From: Bryobacteraceae bacterium
GTDB taxonomy: Bacteria; Acidobacteriota; Terriglobia; Bryobacterales; Bryobacteraceae
Length of the DNA stretch: 64,000 nt
Assembly (NCBI GenBank): GCA_026002855.1
Contig: BPGD01000001.1
Coordinates: 4,286,001 to 4,350,000 of the forward strand
Direction: 5' to 3'
This document shows positions 8,650 through 18,463 of this stretch, piece by piece (the stretch's first letter is position 1; every line of letters starts with the position of its first letter). The translations under genes and the position numbers were made by a program. The notes under the pieces were generated by a model. The model did no database searches and had not been told where the DNA came from. It saw only the letters and a list, made by a program, of their open reading frames with translations.

Positions 8650-11600
8650 ATGATTCGAAAGAGCCTGATTTACCTTCTCTCGTGTGCTGCCGCCATCCAC
8701 ATGGCGCAAGCGCAATCGTTCTTCGGCGGCCTGCGCGGGGCAGTCACCGATCCCGGCGGCGCAGCTGTGCCGCTGGCCAAAGTCAGCCTTGTCGACGAAG
8801 CGACGGGCGCGGAGCGCTCGACGTTGACCACGCAGGAAGGAGAATTTGTCTTCAATCAGCTTATTCCCGCGACGTATCGCCTTCGCGTCGAGTCCCCGGG
8901 CTTCCGGGTTTTCGAGCGCAAGGGAGTGATCATTGCGACGCAGCAGTTCGCGGCCATGAATGTCCAGCTCGAAGTCGGCCAGGTCACAGAGACCGTCAAC
9001 GTGACCGAGGAGGCGCCGCTGCTGGAAACGGGCAGCGCAAGCCAAGGCCAGGTCGTGGACCGGCAAAAACTGATTGACCTGCCCAACCTGGGGCGTAATC
9101 CTTTCATGATGTCGCGCCTCGCGCAGAATGTGGTTCAAGCAGGTAACCCGGCCTATAACCGCATGCAGGATCAGAGCGGCTCGTCGCAGATTTCGATAGC
9201 CGGCGGGCCAGTGCGAGGCAACAACTATCTGCTGGACGGCATTCCGATCACCGACGCGCTGAACCGCGCGATCGTGATCCCCTCGTTAGAAGCTGTCGAG
9301 GAAGTAAAGATCCAGGCCAGCACGTATGACGCCGAGATGGGGCGCACCGGCGGCGGCATGTTCAACACCTATCTGAAATCGGGCGGTAACACGTACCACG
9401 GCAGCGCGTTTGGCTACCTCCGTGAGACGGATTGGGCCGCGAACACGTTTTTCAACAACCGCGCCGGGCTGCCCAGGGTGGAGAATCCAAACCGCACCTG
9501 GGGCGCCTCGCTGGGCGGGCATCTCTCCATCCCGAAGCTGTACAACGGCCGCAACAGGACTTTTTGGTGGTCGGCTTGGGAAGCGTATTCCGACACCCAG
9601 GCGACTTCGGCCGAATTTGCCGTGCCGACGATGAAGGAGAGGACAGGCGACTTTTCATCCAGTTTCGCGCGAACGGGTGGCATGCAGGTGATTTACGACC
9701 CCTTGACCACGCGCGCGGATGGCTCGCGTGACCCCTTCGCGGGCAACATCATTCCGGCCAGCCGGATCGACCCGGTCGGCCGGAACATCGCCGCCACCTA
9801 CATGCCACCCTCGCGCGAAAGCCGATTTTTTGGCGATCAAAACATCAGTGCCGCATCCCAGATGAAATCGAAAGCCGATCAGAAGACGGTGAAGCTTGAC
9901 CATCAGACGACCGCGTGGTGGCGCTCCAGCCTGAGCTATCTGCGTTACTACTCTCTGGAGCCGGGCGAAGACTGGTTTCCAACAATCTCGTCGCCGGCGC
10001 AGTGGAAGCTGATGAGGCGCGTCGACGCCACGCAATGGAACAACCTGGTGACGCTGAACTCTTCGACGATCCTGAACGTCCGCTACGGATTCAACCGCTT
10101 TCCGAATTTCAGTTTCCAGAAAAGCCTCGGCTATGATCCGGCCCAACTGGGCTTTTCCTCAGTGTTTCTGCGCGATGTCAGTTCGTACGTATTTCCGAAC
10201 ATTACGATGGAGACTTTGCACAGCATGGGGACTAACAGTAATTCCTATTATGTGCATCATTCCAAAAATTTCTCGGCCGCCACTTCTCATTTCCGGGGCC
10301 TCCATAGCCTGAAAGCGGGGTTTGACTTCCGGCGCATCAGCGCCGACGGGATCGACCTGGGCAACAGTAGCGGTGCGTTCTCGTTCAATGACCAGTTCAC
10401 GCGGGCCATTCCAGGCCGGGCCGTGGCTGGAACAGGCGCGGATCTGGCCAGCCTGCTGCTCGGTTATCCGGTGTCTGGCAGCGGTTTTATTTCCACAAAA
10501 CTGTATAATTACGCCGACTACTATGCCCTCTATTTCCACGATGACATCCGGCTTACGCGGAAGGTCAGGTTGAATCTGGGTCTGCGGTGGGAGAGGGAAT
10601 ACGGCCTTGCGGAACGGAACAACGCGCTGATTACGGGATTCGACCGGGAGGCCGTGAATCCAATCAGCGCAGGCCTGGGTGGCTTCACCGCCAAAGGGGC
10701 CGTGCAGTTTGCGGGCGAAGGTGGCGCGCCACGGACCGTGGGCAACCCGAACATGCACAAATGGGGCCCACGGATTGGCATTGCCTGGCAGACCAATCCA
10801 GCGATGACCGTGCGGGCCGGCTACGGACTCTACTGGGCGCCGCAGTTCGCCATCGGCGCGCCTTACACTCCGGAGGGCTACACTGCCTCCACGCCGTACG
10901 TAGGTTCCAACGACAACGGCTTTACGCCGGCAGGCACTCTTTCCAATCCATTTCCGTCCGGCCTGAACAAGCCCACCGGGAATGCTCAGGGCGCTCTGAC
11001 TGGAATTGGGCGCTCGCTGTCGCTGTTCGATCCGAATGCGCGGTCGCCGCGCGTACACCAGTTTTCGTTTGACATTCAGAGACAGTTCCGGGGCGGCATC
11101 GTGGCCAGCGCCGGATATGTGGGCTCGCGGACATCGCATCTCGTTCTCGGCACGGCATCCATCAACATCAACATGCTCTCGCCGGAGTATTTCAGCCTGG
11201 GATCTGCGTTGAATGAGCGGGTCGCGAATCCGTTTTTCGGACGCGGCGGCTCCGGGGTGGTCGGAGCGGCAACGATCGCGCGCCAGCAGCTGCTGCGGCC
11301 CTTTGCAGCGTTCGGAGACATTAACCTGCTGTTTTCCGACCAGAACCGCGCCCGTTACGACTCGATGGTGCTCAAGGTGCAGAAGCGGCTCGAGCACGGC
11401 CTGTCACTCTTGGCAACGTACACGTGGTCGAAGATGTTTGATGCGAGCTCGGGCGGCGCCGGGAACAATCTGAATCCAGGTGCCGTGGGTCCCCAGAACC
11501 CCTACGACATGCGAGCCGAATATGCGCTCTCAAACGTGGACACGCCGCACCGGTTCTCGAGCGGGCTGACGTGGCTGTTGCCCGGACAGCGGCTGAAGTC

Positions 11601-12081
11601 CCGCCGGGCGCTGTACCTCCTGGCGGGCGGATGGTCCCTGAATGCCGTGGCCGTGTATCAAAGCGGCTTTCCTCTCCAGATCCGGCAGAACAGCAATAAC
11701 AATTCGGTGATCGGTGCGGCGAGCCAGCGGCCCAATGCGACGGGCGTCTCGCCTGCCACCGGGGGAAGCACCAACGCCCGGTTGGACAATTGGATCAACC
11801 CGGCGGCGTTCTCGCAGGCGGCGCCGTTCACCTTCGGCAATCTCAGCCGTACGATCGGAGTCCGCGGGCCGGGAATCGCCAACTGGGACGTGTCGCTATT
11901 CAAAACCACGTCGATCAAGGAGACCTACAAATTGCAGTTCCGCGCGGAGGCGATGAACGCTCTCAACACGCCGTTGTTCCGCTCCCCCAATACGGCCTTC
12001 GGCAATGCAGCATTTGGAAGGATCACATCCCAGGCCAATTTCCCTCGGCTCATCCAGCTTGGGCTGCGGTTTTACTTCTGA
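8650..12081 (+). CDS. TonB-dependent outer-membrane receptor with carboxypeptidase-regulatory-like domain
   Basis: This intact 1143-residue protein has a signal peptide (cleavage after AIHMAQAQ, about residue 22). An N-terminal carboxypeptidase-regulatory-like beta-sandwich follows (about 25-105: GAVTDPGGAAVPLAKVSL, YRLRVESPGFRVFE). A plug domain (about 120-240) contains QVVDRQKLIDLPNLGRNPF and NNYLLDGIPITDAL. A long beta-barrel ends in LGLRFYF, whose terminal phenylalanine fits BAM-dependent insertion. Members of this Oar-like family import large substrates or mediate surface functions in Acidobacteria; the ligand cannot be read from sequence. A possible ribosome site (AGAGGTG) precedes the ATG. 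It is the first gene of an apparent operon with an exported PLP enzyme 19 bases downstream and a SulP transporter. Confidence 0.93.
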   Translation: MIRKSLIYLLSCAAAIHMAQAQSFFGGLRGAVTDPGGAAVPLAKVSLVDEATGAERSTLTTQEGEFVFNQLIPATYRLRVESPGFRVFERKGVIIATQQFAAMNVQLEVGQVTETVNVTEEAPLLETGSASQGQVVDRQKLIDLPNLGRNPFMMSRLAQNVVQAGNPAYNRMQDQSGSSQISIAGGPVRGNNYLLDGIPITDALNRAIVIPSLEAVEEVKIQASTYDAEMGRTGGGMFNTYLKSGGNTYHGSAFGYLRETDWAANTFFNNRAGLPRVENPNRTWGASLGGHLSIPKLYNGRNRTFWWSAWEAYSDTQATSAEFAVPTMKERTGDFSSSFARTGGMQVIYDPLTTRADGSRDPFAGNIIPASRIDPVGRNIAATYMPPSRESRFFGDQNISAASQMKSKADQKTVKLDHQTTAWWRSSLSYLRYYSLEPGEDWFPTISSPAQWKLMRRVDATQWNNLVTLNSSTILNVRYGFNRFPNFSFQKSLGYDPAQLGFSSVFLRDVSSYVFPNITMETLHSMGTNSNSYYVHHSKNFSAATSHFRGLHSLKAGFDFRRISADGIDLGNSSGAFSFNDQFTRAIPGRAVAGTGADLASLLLGYPVSGSGFISTKLYNYADYYALYFHDDIRLTRKVRLNLGLRWEREYGLAERNNALITGFDREAVNPISAGLGGFTAKGAVQFAGEGGAPRTVGNPNMHKWGPRIGIAWQTNPAMTVRAGYGLYWAPQFAIGAPYTPEGYTASTPYVGSNDNGFTPAGTLSNPFPSGLNKPTGNAQGALTGIGRSLSLFDPNARSPRVHQFSFDIQRQFRGGIVASAGYVGSRTSHLVLGTASININMLSPEYFSLGSALNERVANPFFGRGGSGVVGAATIARQQLLRPFAAFGDINLLFSDQNRARYDSMVLKVQKRLEHGLSLLATYTWSKMFDASSGGAGNNLNPGAVGPQNPYDMRAEYALSNVDTPHRFSSGLTWLLPGQRLKSRRALYLLAGGWSLNAVAVYQSGFPLQIRQNSNNNSVIGAASQRPNATGVSPATGGSTNARLDNWINPAAFSQAAPFTFGNLSRTIGVRGPGIANWDVSLFKTTSIKETYKLQFRAEAMNALNTPLFRSPNTAFGNAAFGRITSQANFPRLIQLGLRFYF

Positions 12082-12100
12082 CACAAAGGAGCGAACTACC

Positions 12101-13267
12101 ATGACAGCAACGAAAATGCAGGAACCTTCGTTGATGAGCCCTGCCGCGCGCCTGCACCTTGTCCGGCGCGGCTTTACGCGGCGCATGTTCAGTCGGGCAG
12201 GCATTCTTTTGGGTGCAGGAGCGGCACTTCCCTTTTACAATGAAGCCGCGCTGGCGCAGCTTTCTAATATCGGACGCCTGCCCCCGGACGCAGTGAAGCT
12301 GAATGCCAACGAAAACCCGATGGGGCCGTGTCCGGAAGCGCTTGAAGCGATTGCCCGGGCGGCAAGGCTGGGGGGGCGGTACCAGTATGAGGAGACCGCG
12401 GATTTCGTCAAACTGCTGGCCGAGCAGGAGGGGCTCAAGGCGGACTGCGTGCTGCCGTTTGCCGGCTCGAGCGATCCGCTGCACCGTGTGATTCTGGCCT
12501 TCACGTCCAGAACGCAGCCGCTCGTGATGGGCGATCCCGGATACGAAGCCGGCCAGCGGGCGGCAGCGTTTGTCGGCTCGCAGGTGATCCGGGTGCCGTT
12601 GCGAAAGGATTACGCACACGATGTTAGGGCCATGGCGGCGGCGCATCCCACGCCAGGAGTGCTGTATGTCTGCAACCCTAATAATCCAACTGGCACGGTG
12701 ACTCCCCGTGAGGATATCGAGTGGCTGGTTCGCAACAAACCAGCCGGCAGCGTTCTGCTGCTGGACGAAGCTTATCTGCATTTTTGCACTGAGCCTCCAG
12801 GCAGTCCTCTGGTGGCTGCAGGCCATGACGTGATTGTTCTGCGGACGTTCTCGAAGCTGTACGGGATGGCGGGTCTGCGGGCGGGCGCGGCCCTTGGAAG
12901 GCCCGATCTGCTGGAAAAGCTGAGGGGATTCAGCGCGGGCGCCCTTCCGGCGACGGGAATGGTCGGCGCGATAGCCAGTCTGAAAGTAAAGAATCTGGTG
13001 GCGGAACGACGAAAGATCTTTCAGCAAGCCCGGGAGGACGTGTTCGAATGGCTGGAGAAAAACCGGTTTTCCTATGTACCATCGGTCAGCAACAAATTCA
13101 TGGTTGACGTTGGGCGCCCCGGGCAGGAAGTCGTGCGCGAAATGGCGGCGCGCAAAGTGTACATCGGGCGTGTCTGGCCAGCGTGGCCGACCTATGTGCG
13201 CGTCTCAATCGGCACGCGCGAGGAGATGGAGAAATTCAAGAGGGCCTTCCTGGAAGTGATGTCCTGA
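12101..13267 (+). CDS. Tat-signal PLP-dependent aminotransferase, histidinol-phosphate aminotransferase-like
   Basis: The start at 12101 follows an AAAGGAG ribosome site and lies 19 bases after the receptor stop. The 388-residue product begins with a twin-arginine-like export signal (FTRRMFSRAGILLGAGAALPF), unusual for an aminotransferase. A fold-type I class I/II aminotransferase follows: LNANENPMGPCPEALEAI, the cofactor segment YVCNPNNPTGTVTP, LLDEAYLHF, and the Schiff-base lysine at residue 252 in RTFSKLYGMAGLRAG. The C-terminal arginine region is VRVSIGTREEMEKF. These features match HisC-type enzymes, but the location outside the cytoplasm and the receptor/transporter neighbours argue against histidine synthesis. 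It more likely acts on an imported amino compound. Similar exported PLP enzymes are seen beside TonB receptors in related bacteria, as far as I recall. Confidence 0.88.
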   Translation: MTATKMQEPSLMSPAARLHLVRRGFTRRMFSRAGILLGAGAALPFYNEAALAQLSNIGRLPPDAVKLNANENPMGPCPEALEAIARAARLGGRYQYEETADFVKLLAEQEGLKADCVLPFAGSSDPLHRVILAFTSRTQPLVMGDPGYEAGQRAAAFVGSQVIRVPLRKDYAHDVRAMAAAHPTPGVLYVCNPNNPTGTVTPREDIEWLVRNKPAGSVLLLDEAYLHFCTEPPGSPLVAAGHDVIVLRTFSKLYGMAGLRAGAALGRPDLLEKLRGFSAGALPATGMVGAIASLKVKNLVAERRKIFQQAREDVFEWLEKNRFSYVPSVSNKFMVDVGRPGQEVVREMAARKVYIGRVWPAWPTYVRVSIGTREEMEKFKRAFLEVMS

Positions 13268-13281
13268 AGAGGAACAGGGGC

Positions 13282-14547
13282 GTGAGGTCGCTGAAGCTCC
13301 AATATGGCTGGCGTGAGGCCGTCGGGGACTTCTCGGGTGGACTCATTGCAGCGCTGATTGCACTGCCCTACGGTCTGGCGATGGCGGCGCTGATGGGACT
13401 GCCGCCAGCGGCGGGACTGCTCACGTCTCTTGCCTCCGCGCCAGTGACAGCGGCGCTGGGGCGCAACCCGGTGATGATCGGCGGGCCATCGGCAAGCACG
13501 GTTCCATTCATTGCCGAGGCAGTGAAGGAGCACGGCCAGGCCGGCGCGGCGAAAGTCGTGCTCGCGGCGGCAGTGTTTCTGTTGGTGTTTTCGACTTTGA
13601 GGTTGGGCCGCCATTCGGGCCGGATTCCGGCCAGCGTCGTATCGGGCTTCTCCTGCGGCATTGGGGCGATGATGGTGATCACGCAGTTGCGTACTGTGTT
13701 CGGTCTGGATTCGCTGCCTGCGGCAGGAAACCTCCTCCGGCAGCTCGTGCAGGCGCTTGCGCACCTGGACGATGCACGCTGGGAGCCCTTCCTGCTGGCG
13801 GGGGTCGCGATTCTAACCTCGTCGATGGCGGCGCGCTGTTCCGCGCGGCTCCCGGCGCCTCTTCTGGGGCTGCTAGCGGCCCTGGCAACTGCGCGCGCCA
13901 TGAACTTTGGCGAGAAGGAAGTGGGCGTGCTCAGGGTGGAGTTGCCGCCGTTGGCAGCGTTTCAATGGCGTCCGCGCGACATGCTGGAAGTGCTGCCCTC
14001 CGCCGCCGGGCTGGCATTTATTATCGGTGTGAACGTCGTACTGACCTCGCGCGTTGTATACCATTTCCGCGGCAGGAGGCTTCCGCCGCGGCGAACCGAT
14101 CCGGACGCGGAATTGGGAGCGTACGGGATTGCGAACATCCTGTGCGGCATCTTCGCGGCTCCGGCCAGCGTGGGCATTCCCGCGCGGAGCATCGCCAACG
14201 TCCGCTGCGGGGGCACAACGAGGCTTTCCATGCTGTGGCATGTGGCCGCGCTGGCGGCGCTGGTGGGGCTTGGCGCGCCCTTGCTGCAACATCTGCCTGT
14301 GGCAGCGCTGGCTGGCGTGACGGCGTGGATGGGATTCCTGCTGCTGGACTGGAGTGCCTGGCGCAGATTGCGCCTGATGCGGCCGGCAGACGTAGCTGCC
14401 TTCCTGACCTCGTCGACCGGCATGCTGATGATGAATCCGGTGGTTGCGGTAGGGGCCGGGTGCCTGCTGTATGTGGCCGTGGCCCAGTTGGACAAATGGC
14501 TGCGCGGGGCCAGCCTGGAGCGTGCCAGCCCGGAAGCAGCGGAGTAG
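13282..14547 (+). CDS. SulP/SLC26-family anion transporter lacking a STAS domain
   Basis: The GTG at 13282 was chosen because AGAGGAA lies just upstream and it follows the aminotransferase stop by 14 bases; the earlier ATG lies inside that gene. The ~421-residue protein has 10 or more hydrophobic segments and SulP hallmarks: GDFSGGLIAALIALPYGLAM near the N-terminus, GLLTSLASAPVTAALG with NPVMIGGPSASTVPFIAEA, and a later GIANILCGIFAAPASVGIPA. It would carry an inorganic or carboxylate anion across the inner membrane. It ends after TM segments at KWLRGASLE, so the regulatory STAS domain found in many SulP proteins is absent. Operon position suggests coupled uptake with the receptor and PLP enzyme. 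Confidence 0.85.
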   Translation: MRSLKLQYGWREAVGDFSGGLIAALIALPYGLAMAALMGLPPAAGLLTSLASAPVTAALGRNPVMIGGPSASTVPFIAEAVKEHGQAGAAKVVLAAAVFLLVFSTLRLGRHSGRIPASVVSGFSCGIGAMMVITQLRTVFGLDSLPAAGNLLRQLVQALAHLDDARWEPFLLAGVAILTSSMAARCSARLPAPLLGLLAALATARAMNFGEKEVGVLRVELPPLAAFQWRPRDMLEVLPSAAGLAFIIGVNVVLTSRVVYHFRGRRLPPRRTDPDAELGAYGIANILCGIFAAPASVGIPARSIANVRCGGTTRLSMLWHVAALAALVGLGAPLLQHLPVAALAGVTAWMGFLLLDWSAWRRLRLMRPADVAAFLTSSTGMLMMNPVVAVGAGCLLYVAVAQLDKWLRGASLERASPEAAE

Positions 14548-14567
14548 CAGTGCTGAGACGCGTGCGC

Positions 14568-15188
14568 TTAGGAGGCGGGCTTGCCACCCTTGTCGATGAA
14601 GATGCGGCCTCGTTCTTCATCACCCGGAAACTCCTCAATCAGATCGCGCGCGGTCAAGCCCTTGCGGAAAATACCCTTCGCTTCATGACCTTTGTGTTTG
14701 AGCAAAATGTGGACCAGTTCATGGGCTACGACCCTTCCCAAAGCGCGGCCCATTAGTTCCTCCCGCCGCGAATGCTCGCCTCCGACCAGCGCCAACTGGG
14801 CGGCCCGCGTCACTTTCTCGCAAAACACTTCGCTGAATGGCAGTACGGCGCCGTCGCTAATGTGAGTCCACGCCAGAGGGCCGCGTTCGTCTGGCAGCAT
14901 GGGAAGATCTGGAATTCGGCAGTCTCCCCGGAGTCTCACCACCACGATGCCCTGCGCTTCAAAGCCCAGAGCGGCGTGCGTGCGATCGGCCCATGCGAGC
15001 CGCACGCCAGAAGGACCGAACAGCCGGGACATCTCGCTCTTGAGGGACTCGAGTGCCTTGGAGGGCAGAGGTGTTTCCGCGTCCACAACCAACGTGACCG
15101 GCCCGGCAAGGGCGGCCAGTCCTTCGGCGAGTAGGAAGGGCTGGATTCCAGCCAGAAGCACGATTAACGCCAGAACTGCCCGCCACAT
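14568..15188 (-). CDS. Secreted HELVH-motif protein, putative zinc metallopeptidase
   Basis: This gene encodes 206 residues with a signal peptide (MWRAVLALIVLLAGIQPFLLAEG) and a GGGAG-type ribosome site before ATG 15188. The motif VVAHELVHILLKHKGH contains HExxH, the zinc-binding and catalytic signature of gluzincin/metzincin-like peptidases. A third ligand could be the downstream His or Glu (HEAKGIF), but the fold is not clear. Similar short secreted HExxH proteins occur in Acidobacteria, as far as I recall. Substrate unknown. It is convergent with the SulP gene (20-base gap) and stands alone; the next upstream DNA is transposon debris. Confidence 0.7.
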   Translation of the reverse strand: MWRAVLALIVLLAGIQPFLLAEGLAALAGPVTLVVDAETPLPSKALESLKSEMSRLFGPSGVRLAWADRTHAALGFEAQGIVVVRLRGDCRIPDLPMLPDERGPLAWTHISDGAVLPFSEVFCEKVTRAAQLALVGGEHSRREELMGRALGRVVAHELVHILLKHKGHEAKGIFRKGLTARDLIEEFPGDEERGRIFIDKGGKPAS

Positions 15189-15339
15189 GATTTTGCTCCC
15201 TGGATCTGCGATAGCGGGAAACGGTCGCAGTCTACTAGATTAGTCCTTCCGGTTCAAGCCCCTTCGGCAATCCTTGCTCACACTCATGTAGATGATGACC
15301 TGCCCCCCGGCCGAGGATTTTCGCCTGCCAACAGTTCCA

Positions 15340-15660
15340 CCAAGGAAGCAGATCGATGCGGCCGCTGCATACGCGCGGAAAAAACGCCCGGATCTTATCG
15401 GCATCCGTTGCAGCCTTTTGAGTGCGCTCAGCAGTTGCCGTTTTAGCTGCCGCTTTCCTGACAAGGCTTCGTTCCAATGCCGTGCGTTTCTACTTCGTGC
15501 CAGACCTGCTCGTACGGATATAGTTCGGGCGAGTAGGATCGCGGATAAAACAGCCAGATCCGACCTTTGTGCTCCTTCAGGAACCTCTCGACGAGCGAAC
15601 CCCGTTCACCTCGCTGTTGAACGACGACGACAATCACTTCCCCTTCGGACACGTGAGCTA
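15340..15660 (-). pseudogene. C-terminal fragment of an IS630-family transposase
   Basis: The minus strand reads SLVERFLKEHKGRIWLFYP, then SYSPELYPYEQVWHEVETHG, the IS630 block that ends with the third catalytic residue (normally PPYSPELNPxExxW). After a frameshift near 15465 it continues as LLSALKRLQRMPIRSGRFFR, the usual IS630 C-terminus. The N-terminal half and the first aspartates are gone. It differs from the two 1093-base IS630 copies, so it comes from another IS630 element. The IS701 element begins directly at 15661. The segment 15240-15340 has no recognisable content. Confidence 0.75.
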
Positions 15661-17090
15661 ATACTACTGGGTCAAAAACGAAACATTGTGGGTTACACTT
15701 CTTTGTGCGATCCGCCTTTTCCAGGCAAAGCCCTCGAGGTGCGCCTGGCGGCCTCTTTGTAGGGCTCGGGCCTTGGCCGCCGGGCACGCTGACCGGCATG
15801 AGCCACTGAAAGACTACTGCAAGGGATTGCTGCTGCCTGGCGAGCGCACGAGCATCGAGCCCATGGCGGCACGGCTGCATCCGGACCGCGTACAGGCGGC
15901 CCGGCAGTCGATGCACACGCGAGTGGCCCAGGCGCCGTGGAGCGACGAGGCGGTGCTGGCCGAAGTGCGCCGCCGGGTTTTGCCCGCCATGCAGCAGCGA
16001 AGTCCGATTCTGGCCTGGATCGTCGATGACACGGGCATTCCGAAGAAGGGGCGGCATTCGGTAGGCGTGGCGCGGCAGGACTGCGCCTCAGCTGGGCAAG
16101 CAGGACAACGGCCAGGTGGCGGTGAGTCTGAGCGTGGCCACGAGCGAAGCGAGTCTGCCCGTGGCCTGGCGGCTGGATTTGCCCCAGGAGTGGGCGCGGG
16201 ACCGCGACCGGAGGCAGAGGGCCGGGGTGCCGGAGGAGATCGCGAATTCGAGACCAAGCCGGAAATCGTGCTGGGGATGATCCGCCGGGCGGTGGAAGAG
16301 GATGTGCCGGTGGGAGTCGTGCTGGCCGATGCCGGCTATGGCAGCGATACGAAGTTTCGCGAAGGGCTGGAGGAGCTGGGGCTGGAGTATGTGGTGGGGG
16401 TGCAGTCGAGCGTGAGCCTGTGGCGGCCTGGAGAGCAGCCACTGCCGCCGAAGCCGCGACGGGTCGTGGGGCGGCCGCCGAAGCTGCTGCGCCGGAGCGC
16501 GGAGCACAAGCCGGTGTCGGCGCGCGAGCTGGTGCTAGAGGCGGGTGAGAAGGCGCTGCGAACGGTGATCTGGCGGGAGGGGACCAAAGGGGCTTTGCGC
16601 TCGCGCTTCGTGGCGGTGCGGGTCAGGCCGGCTCATCGGGACTACTGGCGGAGTGAACCGCATGGCGAACAGTGGCTGCTGGCAGAATGGCCGCGCCCGA
16701 GCAGGGGAGCCGACATGAGTCCTGGCTGTCGAATCTGCCGGCGGAGACGCCGCTCAACAAGCGGGTCGAGTTGGCCAGGTGGCGCTGGATCATCGAGCGA
16801 CACGATCTGGAGTTCAAGCAGGAGCTCGCGGCTTTCTAGGGCCGTCCGTAGCGGGGCTTTCACCACCACGCGACAATCTGCATCGCGGCATGTGGGTTCC
16901 TGGTGGCTGAAAGGAGCCGGATTTCATCCTCAGCGTGTGCCGGCCAGCTCGATCTCACCCTGCCGCCACAGCCGGACCAATACCGGCTGCGGAGGAACGA
17001 AAAACTACTACAGGGCGTTCAGCCCTTCGCCTGCAGTCGGCCAGGGTCATCGCCCGGCAGCTCACGATCGCTGTACCAGCCAGAGGTACT
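15661..17090 (+). mobile_element. IS701-family element with multiply frameshifted transposase
   Basis: The left end is ATACTACTGGGTCAAAAACG. The encoded protein shows PMAARLHPDRVQAARQSMH, the first DDE block AWIVDDTGIPKKGRHSVGVA, the second block VVLADAGYGSDTKFREGL, and after further shifts NKRVELARWRWIIERHDLEF with the glutamate region, then FHHHATICIAACGFL. The frame changes near 16080, 16245 and 16700, and a stop interrupts near 16838 (ELAAF*). The transposase is therefore dead. The right end near 17090 is degraded and no target duplication could be assigned. Remnants of the same family lie at 1850-1985 and 33056-33550. Confidence 0.8.
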
Positions 17091-17231
17091 AAAACCAGAT
17101 TCGGGAATTCTTGTTGCGAACCGGCCTGCCGCTTGGTTATCAGTATGTAAGAGTCTGCAAAGCCTCCCAGCTGGGCATGTCGGTTCGCAGGAGAGGCGGC
17201 TAGGTTCGAGGCAGGAAAGGAGAGGTGGCTC

Positions 17232-18098
17232 ATGTGGGGAAGGAGCGTATTGTTTGCAGCCGCCGCCGGCTGGATGGTGGCAGCAACGGTATCAGCAACA
17301 GTGATTTACTCCAACAACAGCCCGATGAACGACAGCTTTACGAACCCCACGGGGACGAATCAGGGGCAGGCGGTGGGCTCGAGCGGCTGGTATTACAACA
17401 ACGTGCGCAACAACGGCGTCGTCGGCATTCAGTCGACGCTACCGTTTGCGGGCAATGGCTCGGTGTATTTTCAAAGCCCATCCGGCAGTGCGAAAGCGGA
17501 CGTGGAATATCTGGCCAACGGAATCAATCTCGGGGGCAACTATCTTGCCGCTGGCTCGCTGGGAGCGTTTGCGGATCTGGAGAGTTTCTCGTACTCCTGG
17601 TACAGGGATAGTGGGAGCACCACGGCGAGCCATCTGCACCCAGTGCTGCGGGTGTTGCTGGATGCAGACGGCAATCTGCTGACGACGGCAGACCGGGGCG
17701 GGCTCGTCTTTGAGCGCATCTACAACGGCGGCTCAGTCGCCCCCACGAACACATGGGTCACCGACACGATCGGCCCTTCTACGAATCTGTGGAACTTTGG
17801 CTTGGGGCTTGGATTCGCGGCCAACATCAACCAGACGTTGTACGCTTATGACGCCACTCTGGCGGATTGGCAGGCATACTTTCCAAACGCCGTGATACTT
17901 GGCTTCAGCGCAGGCGTGGGAAGCGGGTGGAACAATACTTTCTCTGGAGCGGTGGACGCGATCACGTGGACGATCAATGGCCAAACCTCAACTTACAATT
18001 TTGAGGTCGGGCCTGCGGGAGGGGAAATTCCCGAGCCGGGCACCATGGTGCTCACCGCAGCGGGATTGGCGCTGTTGGTACGCCGAGTCAGGAACTGA
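17232..18098 (+). CDS. PEP-CTERM sorting-domain protein
   Basis: The start at 17232 has AAAGGAGAGG upstream. The 288-residue product has a signal peptide (SVLFAAAAGWMVAATVSA) and a beta-rich middle part of unknown function (TNQGQAVGSSGWYYNN, FSYSWYRDSGSTTASHLHP). A textbook PEP-CTERM tail closes it: EIPEPGTMVLTAAGLALL followed by VRRVRN, that is PEP motif, hydrophobic helix and basic end. Such proteins are processed by an exosortase (EpsH/XrtA-type) and delivered to the cell surface or exopolysaccharide matrix. No exosortase is in this window. It stands alone between IS701 debris and a gene-poor kilobase. Confidence 0.88.
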   Translation: MWGRSVLFAAAAGWMVAATVSATVIYSNNSPMNDSFTNPTGTNQGQAVGSSGWYYNNVRNNGVVGIQSTLPFAGNGSVYFQSPSGSAKADVEYLANGINLGGNYLAAGSLGAFADLESFSYSWYRDSGSTTASHLHPVLRVLLDADGNLLTTADRGGLVFERIYNGGSVAPTNTWVTDTIGPSTNLWNFGLGLGFAANINQTLYAYDATLADWQAYFPNAVILGFSAGVGSGWNNTFSGAVDAITWTINGQTSTYNFEVGPAGGEIPEPGTMVLTAAGLALLVRRVRN

Positions 18099-18330
18099 GC
18101 GTTCGTGGCGACGGCCTGGAAATCTCGCCCCGGGTGTGGGGGGCAGGGGAGCCGAGCTTGATTCTGCGTGACAGGTTCGAGGCCTCTCAACGGCCTGAGT
18201 GCTGTCGCAGATCGAGCCAATTCGCACCGGGCGCGTGGCGGATGAAGAACGAGTGCAGCTCGAGTGCAGCATCGGGGGAATGGGTCTTATCACATTGATG
18301 GACGATGACTTAACCCAGAAATTCGCCGTC

Positions 18331-18409
18331 TGCCGTGTGCAGCATGAATAGTCGTGGGGAATTCAAGCGAGCGGGCCGGATTTCTACATCTATTAGGCTG
18401 CACACGGCA
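18331..18409. repeat. Inverted repeat TGCCGTGTGCAGC ... GCTGCACACGGCA
   Basis: The arms at 18331-18343 and 18397-18409 are perfectly complementary over 13 bases and extend imperfectly (GCATGAATAG against CTATTAG). The loop is 53 bases. The function is unknown; it could be a small non-autonomous mobile element end or a folded transcript. Confidence 0.5.
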
Positions 18410-18463
18410 CTCGGCAGAAACTGTCGATAAGTCACTGGCTATCAGTTACTTGCCTTGGAATTT

